Below, in pieces: positions 21,029-29,232 of a DNA stretch of 31,647 nt. The stretch comes from a virus: IMG/VR virus record IMGVR_UViG_3300025151_006915, positions 1-31,647 of that record. The stretch is one strand, 5' to 3'. Below the pieces are notes generated by a model that ran no database searches, was not told where the DNA came from, and worked only from the letters and a program-made list of their open reading frames with translations. The position numbers and the translations under genes were made by a program. Position 1 is the stretch's first letter; every line of letters starts with the position of its first letter.

Positions 21029-23177
21029 CCCATTTTCCTTTTCCTTGCCAATCATACTTAAAACTTAAATCTGTATCTCTAAATCTATAAAATTCTCTTT
21101 GATGCTGTTTGAATATAGCACTATCAAATGCATTGTAAGGATCTTTTCCTTTTTTGTTTTCATCGCCTTTCCACGCAAGTTTTCTAGCTCTTATTACAGC
21201 ATTACCATTATCTCGTGTAAAATCCATAATTGCCCATATGGGACTCCAAGGATCAACACTCATTCTTTCTTTACCATCTTCAATCCAATATTTGTCATCC
21301 CAGTTTTTATGTATATCTTGTTTGTAATCCCACCAAAAATCTGCTGTCCAGTTTCCTTGATCGTCAATAGTGAAATCATACTCTGCATCTAATGGAGCGG
21401 CATTCCTGTTTCCCCATTCCTCATACTCCCAATCTTTTCTAAACTTAAGATTTAATTTATATCCGCCTTTGGTTCTCCATAATATTCTTAAAAATGGCCA
21501 AATTTCATTTACTAAGCTATCAGCAAAGTTTCCTAAATTTGGTTTTATAATATTATAATCAAAATTGTCGTAATTGTAAACTAAATCATTTAATCTATCA
21601 GGATCATTAAATTCTATTTTATAATGCTTTTGTCGTAAACTATGCCTAGTTGGTAAACTACAAATTTTATCTGTTTGCAAGAAGTCAGTAAAAATACTAA
21701 AACTTTTCATCTTAATTAGTTTATGGACAATACTTGCTTTCAAGTCTTTTGTAATCCAATGATCATAATAGTAAAAAGGCATCAAATTAAATTTGTCAAA
21801 GTTTTGTCCAACAATAGTATCTACACCTACACTGAATCCTGTTCCTTGACTTACAGCAATCAATCCTTGATTACGTATACGCCATAAAAATGTAAGTGTA
21901 TCTTCAAGCTCTTTTGGTCCTTCGTTAGGAAAACCTACAATCCAGTTTGTCATTGCATCAACGCCCGCGGCAAATCCATCACGAAAGTTTGCTTCCATTT
22001 CTTCCACAGTTACTTTTTTGTCCATTGCGTCTAAAACAACTTGACTACCTGATTCAATACCATAATTTAGCACTTCGCAACCACCTGCTTTTAAGTCTTT
22101 ATAGTATTCTGCATCCATACGTCCATCACATCTAGCATATCCGGTCCAGTGTATATCTAAACCTTTTTCAGCAACACCTTTGACAAACCCACGTAGCTCG
22201 TTTAGATTTCCATTTACAAGACTGTCAATAAACCAAAATACATTTGTTCCGTGTTCATAGTACATATGTTCTATTTCGTTAAGTGTGCTAAACGCATTTC
22301 TTTGTCTATACTTCCAAAAATGTGTTTCTTCACAGAACGTGCATTTTGCAATACAACCTCTTGATATTTCGCACAATGCACCGTTAGGAAACTTATATTT
22401 GCTAAAATCAAAATCACTATAATCAGGTAATGGTAGTGTGCTTAAATTGTAGCGTTGATTCTCTGGCTGTCTAACAATTTTACTTACAGCATCTTCGTTG
22501 TATTCTATTTGTTTTTCATTTTCAATACTTGCAAGCATCAACAATAAAGGTTGTTCTCCTTCACCGTTTACTACATAGTCATAAATTTCTTCACCTTTAT
22601 AGTAACTTGCGTGTGTAGCAGGTCCGCCAACAATAATTTTGACGTTTGGCATACGCTTTTTAATCTCTGTTGCCATCCATTTACAAGGTTCTTCGTTACA
22701 ATAATACAAACTAAACCCTACAACATCTGGTTGAAACTTTTCCATTTCTTCAATGTACTCAAGCAATATAGGTTCTAAGTGTTTGTGTATGTCTTTATAG
22801 TACTCATCTTTGTACCAATGCCAATCACGTAAAGGATTCCAAGGATCAAAAGGTATGTCCCATTTCTCTTTTAAAAATCTACTGTAAGATTCCACGTTAA
22901 TATCAAAACTTTTACACGCATATCCTGCACGTTTGATAGCACTTGCTAACTTTGCAACATTATAAGGCGGAAAACTTGGATCCCATTCTGGTAACAAACA
23001 CAAACATATTTTAGTTTTTCTATTTACGTCATACTCAATAGTAAGTTCTTGCAAACCTTTTTGTACAGGTTTACTGTATTGCTGTATAACCTGCATTGTA
23101 GCAACGTGTTTATCTTCACTAAATGTAGGTTTGTCTGGCTTCTCTCTATCCGGATCTTTGTACTCAAAAAATCCCAT
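21021..23177 (-). CDS. B12-binding-type radical SAM protein (718 aa)
   Basis: Residues about 55-215 form a Rossmann-like B12-binding-type domain (LPEWDPSFPPYNVAKLASAI, then QPDVVGFSLY and IIVGGPATHA), without the DxHxxG motif, as is usual in this class. The radical SAM motif is RGCIAKCTFC (C275, C279, C282), followed by YGIESGSQ typical of the group. Known members methylate unactivated carbons, cyclise or contract rings using cobalamin and SAM. A C-terminal region of some 230 residues, rich in Trp and Asp (WTADFWWDYKQD), is unusual. Its ATG overlaps the upstream stop as TAATG. Substrate unknown. Confidence 0.9.
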   Translation of the reverse strand: MGFFEYKDPDREKPDKPTFSEDKHVATMQVIQQYSKPVQKGLQELTIEYDVNRKTKICLCLLPEWDPSFPPYNVAKLASAIKRAGYACKSFDINVESYSRFLKEKWDIPFDPWNPLRDWHWYKDEYYKDIHKHLEPILLEYIEEMEKFQPDVVGFSLYYCNEEPCKWMATEIKKRMPNVKIIVGGPATHASYYKGEEIYDYVVNGEGEQPLLLMLASIENEKQIEYNEDAVSKIVRQPENQRYNLSTLPLPDYSDFDFSKYKFPNGALCEISRGCIAKCTFCEETHFWKYRQRNAFSTLNEIEHMYYEHGTNVFWFIDSLVNGNLNELRGFVKGVAEKGLDIHWTGYARCDGRMDAEYYKDLKAGGCEVLNYGIESGSQVVLDAMDKKVTVEEMEANFRDGFAAGVDAMTNWIVGFPNEGPKELEDTLTFLWRIRNQGLIAVSQGTGFSVGVDTIVGQNFDKFNLMPFYYYDHWITKDLKASIVHKLIKMKSFSIFTDFLQTDKICSLPTRHSLRQKHYKIEFNDPDRLNDLVYNYDNFDYNIIKPNLGNFADSLVNEIWPFLRILWRTKGGYKLNLKFRKDWEYEEWGNRNAAPLDAEYDFTIDDQGNWTADFWWDYKQDIHKNWDDKYWIEDGKERMSVDPWSPIWAIMDFTRDNGNAVIRARKLAWKGDENKKGKDPYNAFDSAIFKQHQREFYRFRDTDLSFKYDWQGKGKWDV

Positions 23178-24385
23178 TATGCAATGCCTTCTAGTTCAGG
23201 AAATACCTCAAACACATCTTCTTGTCTAAGTTTATCTACTTTAAATGTTTTGTATAAAAACATTTTGACTTCTTCGGATCTATCATCATTAATAAAATTC
23301 AAAATACTTTCATAATCTTTTTTTACGTGATTTATATTATTAAATTGATCAAGATATTTTAAGTGTTCTAAATATCTTAATCTAATTTTATCCTTTTTCT
23401 TAACTGGTAAAATACTTAACCGCATATAAGTTGGATCTAATAATATATTAATCCTTATATTTGCAGGTTCTAGTAATCCTTGTTCAATCCATTCTTTATG
23501 AAAATCTGGTAGATTTAACACGTTATAAACGCTTACAGTGGGGGTCAATTCAAAATAAACTTGTGGACACTGCTCTAGCATATCTCGCCTATTTTGCACT
23601 ACAATATCCCAATCCATATTTTTACGTAGATATTCACCACGTTTATGGTTTGCATCTAAACTTGCCGCAACTCTTACTTTATCAAATGCATTCCAATATT
23701 CAAAAGCTGTTTTCTTTTTGAATCTCATTTGCGTAAAGTTAGTGGTGTAGTCCATTGCTACATCACGCTTGCCCATTGCAATCCATTTATCAAGTATATC
23801 ATAATGTGCTTGTGTTATCAAAGGTTCGCCGCCAGCCCAATATACACGTTCAACACTCTCTAGTAATGGCTCAAGTTCATCCATAAAACTCTTCATTTCA
23901 TCACGTACTTGCAATATTTTAGGATGATTTAATTCTCCATACATTTGTTTGTGATCTTCAAACCAACTACTGCTAAACTGTGGACCACAACTACGACATT
24001 TTAAATTACATAAATTACTAAAACGAATATCCATATAGGCCATATTTACATCACCAGCACTACCATCATCGCTTGTGTTCATAACTTTTTGCCAGTGTTT
24101 ATCTGCGAAATTAGTAATACTGCTGTTGCGTAATGTTTGCATTCCGTTGTCTTCAAGCTCATAACAACGTCTACATTCTTTGCTTGGCTCACCTGATAAC
24201 ATATTCAAACGTATCTTACGCATTTGCTCACCGTTCCATATGTCTTGTAAACTTTGTGTTTGTGTATTACCAATTGGATAGTCAGGATCACTCATACAGC
24301 AAGGATATGTAAATCCAGCAGGCCACAGATGCATATGTACCCAAGGCATCATACAAAAGTGTTTGTTATCTTTTACACTAGACAT
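23177..24385 (-). CDS. Radical SAM protein with N-terminal twitch-like domain (402 aa)
   Basis: The core motif is CNLKCRSC (C126, C130, C133) with YWAGGEPLI as the GGE motif. The N-terminal Cys set is C11, C29-C30, C71 and C74 (FCMMPWVH, TYPCC, CRRC). It is closely similar to the preceding gene at 24378-25586 over the whole length (FSNLCNxKCRSCGPxFSS, NVLNLPDF versus NVVDLRHI), so the two are recent paralogues, perhaps a heterodimer or two steps on related substrates. It overlaps its neighbours by one and eight bases. Confidence 0.9.
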   Translation of the reverse strand: MSSVKDNKHFCMMPWVHMHLWPAGFTYPCCMSDPDYPIGNTQTQSLQDIWNGEQMRKIRLNMLSGEPSKECRRCYELEDNGMQTLRNSSITNFADKHWQKVMNTSDDGSAGDVNMAYMDIRFSNLCNLKCRSCGPQFSSSWFEDHKQMYGELNHPKILQVRDEMKSFMDELEPLLESVERVYWAGGEPLITQAHYDILDKWIAMGKRDVAMDYTTNFTQMRFKKKTAFEYWNAFDKVRVAASLDANHKRGEYLRKNMDWDIVVQNRRDMLEQCPQVYFELTPTVSVYNVLNLPDFHKEWIEQGLLEPANIRINILLDPTYMRLSILPVKKKDKIRLRYLEHLKYLDQFNNINHVKKDYESILNFINDDRSEEVKMFLYKTFKVDKLRQEDVFEVFPELEGIA

Positions 24386-25586
24386 ATAAATCCTTTAGTT
24401 CTGGAAAAACTTTTAAAAAGTTTTCGCCACGCTTCAAATCCATTTTTTGCATTTGTACTCTAAATTCAGGTATTAAATGTGTATCGTCACTATTATACAT
24501 AAAGTTTACAATGTTGTCGAGTCCATTATTCAAAAATTCTTTGCGTTGGGGATACATTTTTCTTTCATCAATATCTTGCTTTAGTAATTCAATATTTTCT
24601 TTGGCTTTTGCTTTTATGTGTTCAGGCAATATTGTACAACTCATCCATTCTGGACCAACCAACAAATTACTGAGATTTATGTCGTAATCAGTAGGAATGT
24701 CGTGTTCAAAAAGATAATTTACAATGTGACGCAGGTCAACAACATTCAAAGCACTGATAGTTGGATTAGGTTGTATAACTACACCTTTGTCGTAACTGTG
24801 TTCAAAATTATCACGTATCCAACACAAGTTTGTAAACACTGTATCCCAAGTTTGTCCTGCTCGTGTATACTCTGCTTTCTTGCCTACTTGATCCAAACTC
24901 ACACAATAGAATATACGATCAAAATGTTGCCAATAATCTTTTATGTGTTTGCCTTTTAGGCTTAGGCGTGTGGCGTTGCTGTTGTATGTCAGTCTCGGTT
25001 TGAGTCCACGCTCTATGAGCATATCTAGCAATCTATAATGCTGTGGCATAAACAAACTTTCGCCGCCTGTAAAATAAACTTCTTCTATAGTTGGTAATAC
25101 TTCTTCAATTTCTTCCCACATATCTTGATGATTGATTTCTACAATTTCTGGCTTGCCTATCAAATCCTCTGACCACTTACTACTAAAATGAGGTCCACAA
25201 CTTCTGCATTTCATATTACACAAGTTACTAAATCTAATGTCAAAATATGCCAAGTTCATTTGTTCTACTGTGCCATCTTCTTGAGTAGTTTTAACTAAAT
25301 CGTAATGATGATTGTATTCAGTGTTAAACTTGTGTCTATAACTTATTATACCTTGCTTGTCATAGTTGGTGCATTTAGCACAACCTTCGCTTGGTTCATT
25401 GGCCAGCATACGTAAACGAAGTTTACGCATCTTTTCACTGTTCCACGCACCTTTAAGTCCACTACGATTTATATTATCAACCGGCATATCCCAATGGTAT
25501 ATACAACAAGGATATGCATCACCTGTCTGCCAAACACTCATATGTGTCCAAGGAGCCATACAAAAGTTTTCTTTGAATTCAGACAT
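24378..25586 (-). CDS. Radical SAM protein with N-terminal twitch-like domain (402 aa)
   Basis: The core motif is CNMKCRSC (C123, C127, C130) and YFTGGESLF is the GGE motif (GGES rather than GGEP). The N-terminal twitch-like set is C9, C27-C28, C69 and C72 (FCMAPWTH, YPCC, GCAKC). Both this protein and its paralogue end in a similar segment (ENFLKVFPELKDL and EDVFEVFPELEGI). It is the first radical SAM gene of the operon, with GAGG before the ATG and only one base after the stop of the putative glycosyltransferase gene. Confidence 0.9.
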   Translation of the reverse strand: MSEFKENFCMAPWTHMSVWQTGDAYPCCIYHWDMPVDNINRSGLKGAWNSEKMRKLRLRMLANEPSEGCAKCTNYDKQGIISYRHKFNTEYNHHYDLVKTTQEDGTVEQMNLAYFDIRFSNLCNMKCRSCGPHFSSKWSEDLIGKPEIVEINHQDMWEEIEEVLPTIEEVYFTGGESLFMPQHYRLLDMLIERGLKPRLTYNSNATRLSLKGKHIKDYWQHFDRIFYCVSLDQVGKKAEYTRAGQTWDTVFTNLCWIRDNFEHSYDKGVVIQPNPTISALNVVDLRHIVNYLFEHDIPTDYDINLSNLLVGPEWMSCTILPEHIKAKAKENIELLKQDIDERKMYPQRKEFLNNGLDNIVNFMYNSDDTHLIPEFRVQMQKMDLKRGENFLKVFPELKDLYV

Positions 25587-25587
25587 A

Positions 25588-26748
25588 TTACCTCGTTGCT
25601 TTTAGCACTTGTTTTTCTATGTCCAACCAGCTAATACGTCTGTTGTAAAAGTTGTCATAGTTATAGTATAATTTATCAATAAAATCTTGTGTGAATTTAT
25701 TTTTATAAACTTTAATATCAGTGTATTTTATTTTACTTATAAATGAACTTGCTTCATCAAAACTTTCTACTTTTTTAGTATCAAAAAAATCCTCAAAAGT
25801 ATAATAGCCATTATGACGCAACCTAGAATGATGATCAGGATTGCCAATTATAAAAAACGGATGACAGTGAACAATTGCTTTAAATGTTTTTTCTGTCAGA
25901 AAAGCAAATCTAAAACTACTTTCTGTAACAATACTGAAAAGACTATCATTATAGTAATTCAAAATACTATTATTGTAGTTAATAGGATTTATATCCAATT
26001 TATCTAAAACTTTGCCTTCGTATGTTTTGTTTAAAAACTGTTGATATTCTTGATGCAATGAACTTGGTATATATTTTAAAACAAAGTCACTACGTGCCAT
26101 TTGATTGTATATTTCAATATCTAGCAACGGTAGATGATAACTTATGTGAGATTGTTCTTTCATTTTCAATCTCCATAGATTGAAATAAAACCATATCCTG
26201 TGAGCTTTTTGATTTCTATTTAAACACAAAAACTTTTTTGAAGCCGCAAGATTAATTGATCTTCTATCAGTTGCACCAGGCAAAAATTTTTGGTGATATC
26301 TAGTAAAACTTTCCCAATAATCTATATAGATAAATTTTAATCCATAACTGTTGTTTAGATGTGTGAAACAACTTGTCATTATTAAAACTTTTTGTTTGTT
26401 TATACGTTGCCTTTGAAGTTGCTTGATAATTAGTTTGTAATCAATTTCTCCTTCTAATAGTGTAACTATAATTAAAAATGTATCTTTATCTTGATTAATT
26501 TTATCAATAGTTTTTTTATGTAAACGTATTCTATAGGTTACTGGCATTTGGATTGATAACATAATAAATTTTTTATCAACGTCAATATTATCAATTCTAT
26601 CTAAATTGTAAAAATTTCTAAATGAAAAGTCATCAAAATGCCCAAATGCATTCTCTACACTGAATCCTTGATCAAGTGTATCAGTTCCTAGTGATATATG
26701 TCCGAAAGGATAGGCTAATGTGTTAGCCAAAAAGAAGCCATATGTCAT
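25588..26748 (-). CDS. Putative glycosyltransferase, exostosin/fucosyltransferase-like C-terminus (386 aa)
   Basis: The C-terminal third has the pattern SSFRFAFLTEKTFKAIV, then PFFIIGNPDHHSRLRHNGY and TFEDFFD. The TEKTFKAI segment recalls the donor-binding motif of exostosin and GT10 fucosyltransferases (EKxxxxAI). The N-terminal half is poorly conserved and unrecognised. It would transfer a sugar in the cytoplasm; donor and acceptor are unknown. It is the first gene after the promoter at 26754-26782 and heads the radical SAM operon, which suggests that the operon makes or decorates a glycan. The predicted transcript start falls on the ATG, so the message may be leaderless. Confidence 0.5.
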   Translation of the reverse strand: MTYGFFLANTLAYPFGHISLGTDTLDQGFSVENAFGHFDDFSFRNFYNLDRIDNIDVDKKFIMLSIQMPVTYRIRLHKKTIDKINQDKDTFLIIVTLLEGEIDYKLIIKQLQRQRINKQKVLIMTSCFTHLNNSYGLKFIYIDYWESFTRYHQKFLPGATDRRSINLAASKKFLCLNRNQKAHRIWFYFNLWRLKMKEQSHISYHLPLLDIEIYNQMARSDFVLKYIPSSLHQEYQQFLNKTYEGKVLDKLDINPINYNNSILNYYNDSLFSIVTESSFRFAFLTEKTFKAIVHCHPFFIIGNPDHHSRLRHNGYYTFEDFFDTKKVESFDEASSFISKIKYTDIKVYKNKFTQDFIDKLYYNYDNFYNRRISWLDIEKQVLKATR

Positions 26749-26753
26749 ATTAT

Positions 26754-26782
26754 ATTATAACTTAATTACTACTTTTTTGCAA
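26754..26782 (-). promoter_or_regulatory. Sigma70-type promoter, TTGCAA-17-TATAAT
   Basis: The -10 is a perfect TATAAT (26759-26754); the -35 TTGCAA (26782-26777) lies in the last codons of the upstream nucleotidyltransferase gene, with a 17-base spacer. It is the only promoter seen ahead of the ten-kilobase radical SAM operon. Confidence 0.6.
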
Positions 26783-27356
26783 GAAGTTTTTCTCTATGCG
26801 GTTCGAGGTATTTTGCAACCATATCAAAGAATGTTATATCTTCACCTGGTACATCAATTTTGGTATCTGCTGGTACTCCAGCGGCATCTGCAAATTCTTC
26901 AGGGCTGTTATCTAAAACAGCCTTTCGTAAAGCTGTTGCACTGCTTAACCTTGGAGTTGCTTTTGTTACAATTTTTTGGAAGTTATAAGATCCGTGGGGG
27001 CCTTCTTGTCCATTGTATTGTTGTAAAGTTTTCGGCACCCATTGTTCATCTGTAAATAATACAAGAGTTGACTCAGGATGTTTTGTATATAATTCACTTG
27101 CAAGTGTTAACCAGCTTTGGCTTGCAATAATATGATCACGCACTTCTGGCCAAATAGTTTCCATAGCTTTTATTTTGATTTGAAAAGGTAAAGGATCTTT
27201 AGGACCAATAGTTGCCATATTTGTTCCTACATACCAGTAAGTTTCTTGACTTGCCATTTCCCAAGCGGCTTTGTGTCCTTTATGTGGAGGGTTAAATCTT
27301 CCAAAAATAAGTCCAACTGTTTCTCCTGGTGCTTCAAATAATTCTCTAAGTCTCAT
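26769..27356 (-). CDS. HxGH nucleotidyltransferase with capsid-targeting-like N-terminus (195 aa)
   Basis: The signature HKGH is at residues 25-28 (GRFNPPHKGH) and LSSATALR at 137-144 is the second motif, so the protein is a nucleotidyltransferase of the cytidylyl/adenylyl type. The first nine residues, MRLRELFEA, are outside the domain and resemble the leader of T4 Alt (MELITELFDE) and of T4 internal proteins (MKTYQEFIAEA), with a possible prohead-protease cut after LFE. It may therefore be packaged in the capsid and injected. Substrate unknown. Its ATG overlaps the transglycosylase stop by four bases, and it is the last gene of the capsid-targeted cluster. Confidence 0.8.
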   Translation of the reverse strand: MRLRELFEAPGETVGLIFGRFNPPHKGHKAAWEMASQETYWYVGTNMATIGPKDPLPFQIKIKAMETIWPEVRDHIIASQSWLTLASELYTKHPESTLVLFTDEQWVPKTLQQYNGQEGPHGSYNFQKIVTKATPRLSSATALRKAVLDNSPEEFADAAGVPADTKIDVPGEDITFFDMVAKYLEPHREKLLAKK

Positions 27357-28111
27357 ACGCTTCTAGACCTTTCCTGCATAATTTTTAAAACATCATTTGC
27401 ATATCGTATGGCTCTTGAGTTTCTAACTCCAGCAGGTCCTCCATTGTAAATTGCTGCCATTTCACCAAAACTTTTCGCCCCATACTTGTCTCGTGCAACT
27501 GCAAGATAACCAACGCCAACTTCTGCTATTGCTTGTGGATTCATATCAATTAGATCTTGCTCAGTATAATTTTTATTAAACAATTTATTTACATCATCCA
27601 TTGCAGGTTTACGCACTTGCATAATGCCATATGCTTTATGTTTTAAATTTTTATCGCCAATAGCTTTTGGATTCATTCCACTTTCTTTTTGTGCTATTGC
27701 CATTACAAAATTTTTACTTATTCTGTATCTATCGGCATAATGTCCTAATAGGTTAACAACATCATCTTGCTTCCAAGTAGATGTGCGTGGCAAATCGTCA
27801 ACATCTGGATCAACACCACGTGGTGTTTGCATTGGAGGAGGTGTTTTACCTGTTTCTATATCGATAATTTGACGTATAGTATTCTTACCTGCATCACCGT
27901 CTGCTGTAAGTCCTGAATCAGATTGAAACTGTCTTACTGCACGAGTTGTATTAGGACCATAAATGCCATCTACTTTACCAGCATCATATCCATTATCGTT
28001 TAACCATTGCTGTAATTCTTTAGTTGCTTCCCTGTCTCGACGCCTCCATAAGCCTCCAGACATATTAGGATTTAGATGCATAAAAGGATTATAAAGTTCT
28101 AATAGTTTCAC
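27353..28111 (-). CDS. Peptidoglycan-binding lytic transglycosylase (252 aa)
   Basis: Residues about 22-80 form a PG_binding_1 domain (KELQQWLNDNGYDAGKVDG, then YGPNTTRAVRQFQ). The C-terminal half is an SLT-type transglycosylase: AIAQKESGMNPKAIG holds the catalytic Glu (E143), followed by AYGIMQV and YNGGP. It would cleave the glycan strand of murein. I choose GTG at 28111 (MKLLELYNP): it overlaps the previous TGA as GTGA and has AGGTGG eight bases upstream, whereas an earlier GTG at 28123 lies against that ribosome site. No secretion signal is seen. The short MKLLE start resembles its neighbours' leaders, so it may be a virion enzyme acting at entry rather than the lysis endolysin. Confidence 0.88.
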   Translation of the reverse strand: MKLLELYNPFMHLNPNMSGGLWRRRDREATKELQQWLNDNGYDAGKVDGIYGPNTTRAVRQFQSDSGLTADGDAGKNTIRQIIDIETGKTPPPMQTPRGVDPDVDDLPRTSTWKQDDVVNLLGHYADRYRISKNFVMAIAQKESGMNPKAIGDKNLKHKAYGIMQVRKPAMDDVNKLFNKNYTEQDLIDMNPQAIAEVGVGYLAVARDKYGAKSFGEMAAIYNGGPAGVRNSRAIRYANDVLKIMQERSRSV

Positions 28112-29232
28112 GATGGTGTCCACCTTTTTCTCGGAACAAGTTTTACATTACCAAACTTTTTATCACCAGCATATCTAACTCTACCTTCACCGTTGGTATC
28201 CCAAATGTCACCTTGTTCTCCTTCTAATTGGTCTATTACCTCATCTTTCATACGTTGTATCATTTTAACCAATTCTATGATTGCAGAAATAGCATTGCCT
28301 GCTTGTGTGTTTAACTCTACAATTTTGTTTTGTTTGTTTGCACTTACTTTGCTTTGCGACAGCCAATTGAAAAAATGCTGTTCACTTAAACTGTCTAATT
28401 GTTTAGCTTTAGCAGTTTGATTAACATAGGTGTAAATTATATTTTTTAAATCAGCAAGTCCTTTTACAGGCTGTAAAAAGTTATCAATTTGATTTGCGTG
28501 TTGTTTTACAAAGCCTTCTACCCTATCGATTGCTTGCACATTTACTTTGACAGGTGTTTTATTATATACTGGCCCTAAAACAATTACATTTGGATTGTTG
28601 CTAAATGCACTAAAGTCTTGCATTGGTTGTTGTGAACTATCAGGCAATCCCCATTGTTGGAAAAATGCGTGTCCTACAACCATTATATTTGCCCTATCAA
28701 TTTGCTTGCCTAAATCGCTTTCTGCCCTAACGTGATAGCAAGTTTTTGATTTAGGATTTGGACAAAATGTGTATACACCATCCTTCTTCTCTGGTTTACT
28801 TAAAAACAAGCCATCTGCATAAACATATCCTACAAAGTCTGTAGGAGTTGCCTTATCAAATTCATCATATAAACTTGCAAATGTATTTCCAAATTCTTTA
28901 CGAGCTTGTACTTCGTCTGGTGTTTTAGGTGATCCAGATTGGTTTATAATAAAGTCAGCAACCTCCTCTGGAGATTTTGCAGCAACGCCTTTAGACCAAG
29001 CGTTGTGTCCACCTAAAACTAGAGGACCACCGTTTTCTTCTCTGCCCCAATATATTTGTGGATTGCCATCCCATTTCATTCTTATGCTGTTTGATCCTTC
29101 AGCTGTGGCAAAGTCTTTCAAATGTTCTAATGCTTCTATAGTGCCTGCACTGCCGTAGAAGAATACTAGGTCTTCCAAATGATTGAAAGCTCTGCCTAAT
29201 GGTTTTGCTTCTACTAATTCTCTATAGCGCAT
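28108..29232 (-). CDS. Ligase/capping-type nucleotidyltransferase-like protein (374 aa)
   Basis: A KxDG motif, K53-W54-D55-G56 in RMKWDGNPQIYWGR, matches motif I of the DNA/RNA ligase and capping-enzyme superfamily, where Lys takes the covalent AMP or GMP. DFVGYVYADGLF near 132-143 can serve as motif III, and the C-terminal EGRV (349-352) and VKLVPR (363-368) as motifs IV and V. It resembles a DUF family of T4-like cyanophages (DUF6267, from memory). The start MRYRELVEA looks like a capsid-targeting leader with a cut after LVE. A long helical insertion (about 240-345) separates motifs III and IV. Polynucleotide ligation is plausible but unproved. TAATG overlap with the upstream gene. Confidence 0.65.
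   Translation of the reverse strand: MRYRELVEAKPLGRAFNHLEDLVFFYGSAGTIEALEHLKDFATAEGSNSIRMKWDGNPQIYWGREENGGPLVLGGHNAWSKGVAAKSPEEVADFIINQSGSPKTPDEVQARKEFGNTFASLYDEFDKATPTDFVGYVYADGLFLSKPEKKDGVYTFCPNPKSKTCYHVRAESDLGKQIDRANIMVVGHAFFQQWGLPDSSQQPMQDFSAFSNNPNVIVLGPVYNKTPVKVNVQAIDRVEGFVKQHANQIDNFLQPVKGLADLKNIIYTYVNQTAKAKQLDSLSEQHFFNWLSQSKVSANKQNKIVELNTQAGNAISAIIELVKMIQRMKDEVIDQLEGEQGDIWDTNGEGRVRYAGDKKFGNVKLVPRKRWTPS

Noticed and set aside
16195-26748. RiPP precursor peptide gene for the radical SAM enzymes
   Set aside because: All genes overlap or abut and no short peptide frame with a leader and core pattern is left between them.
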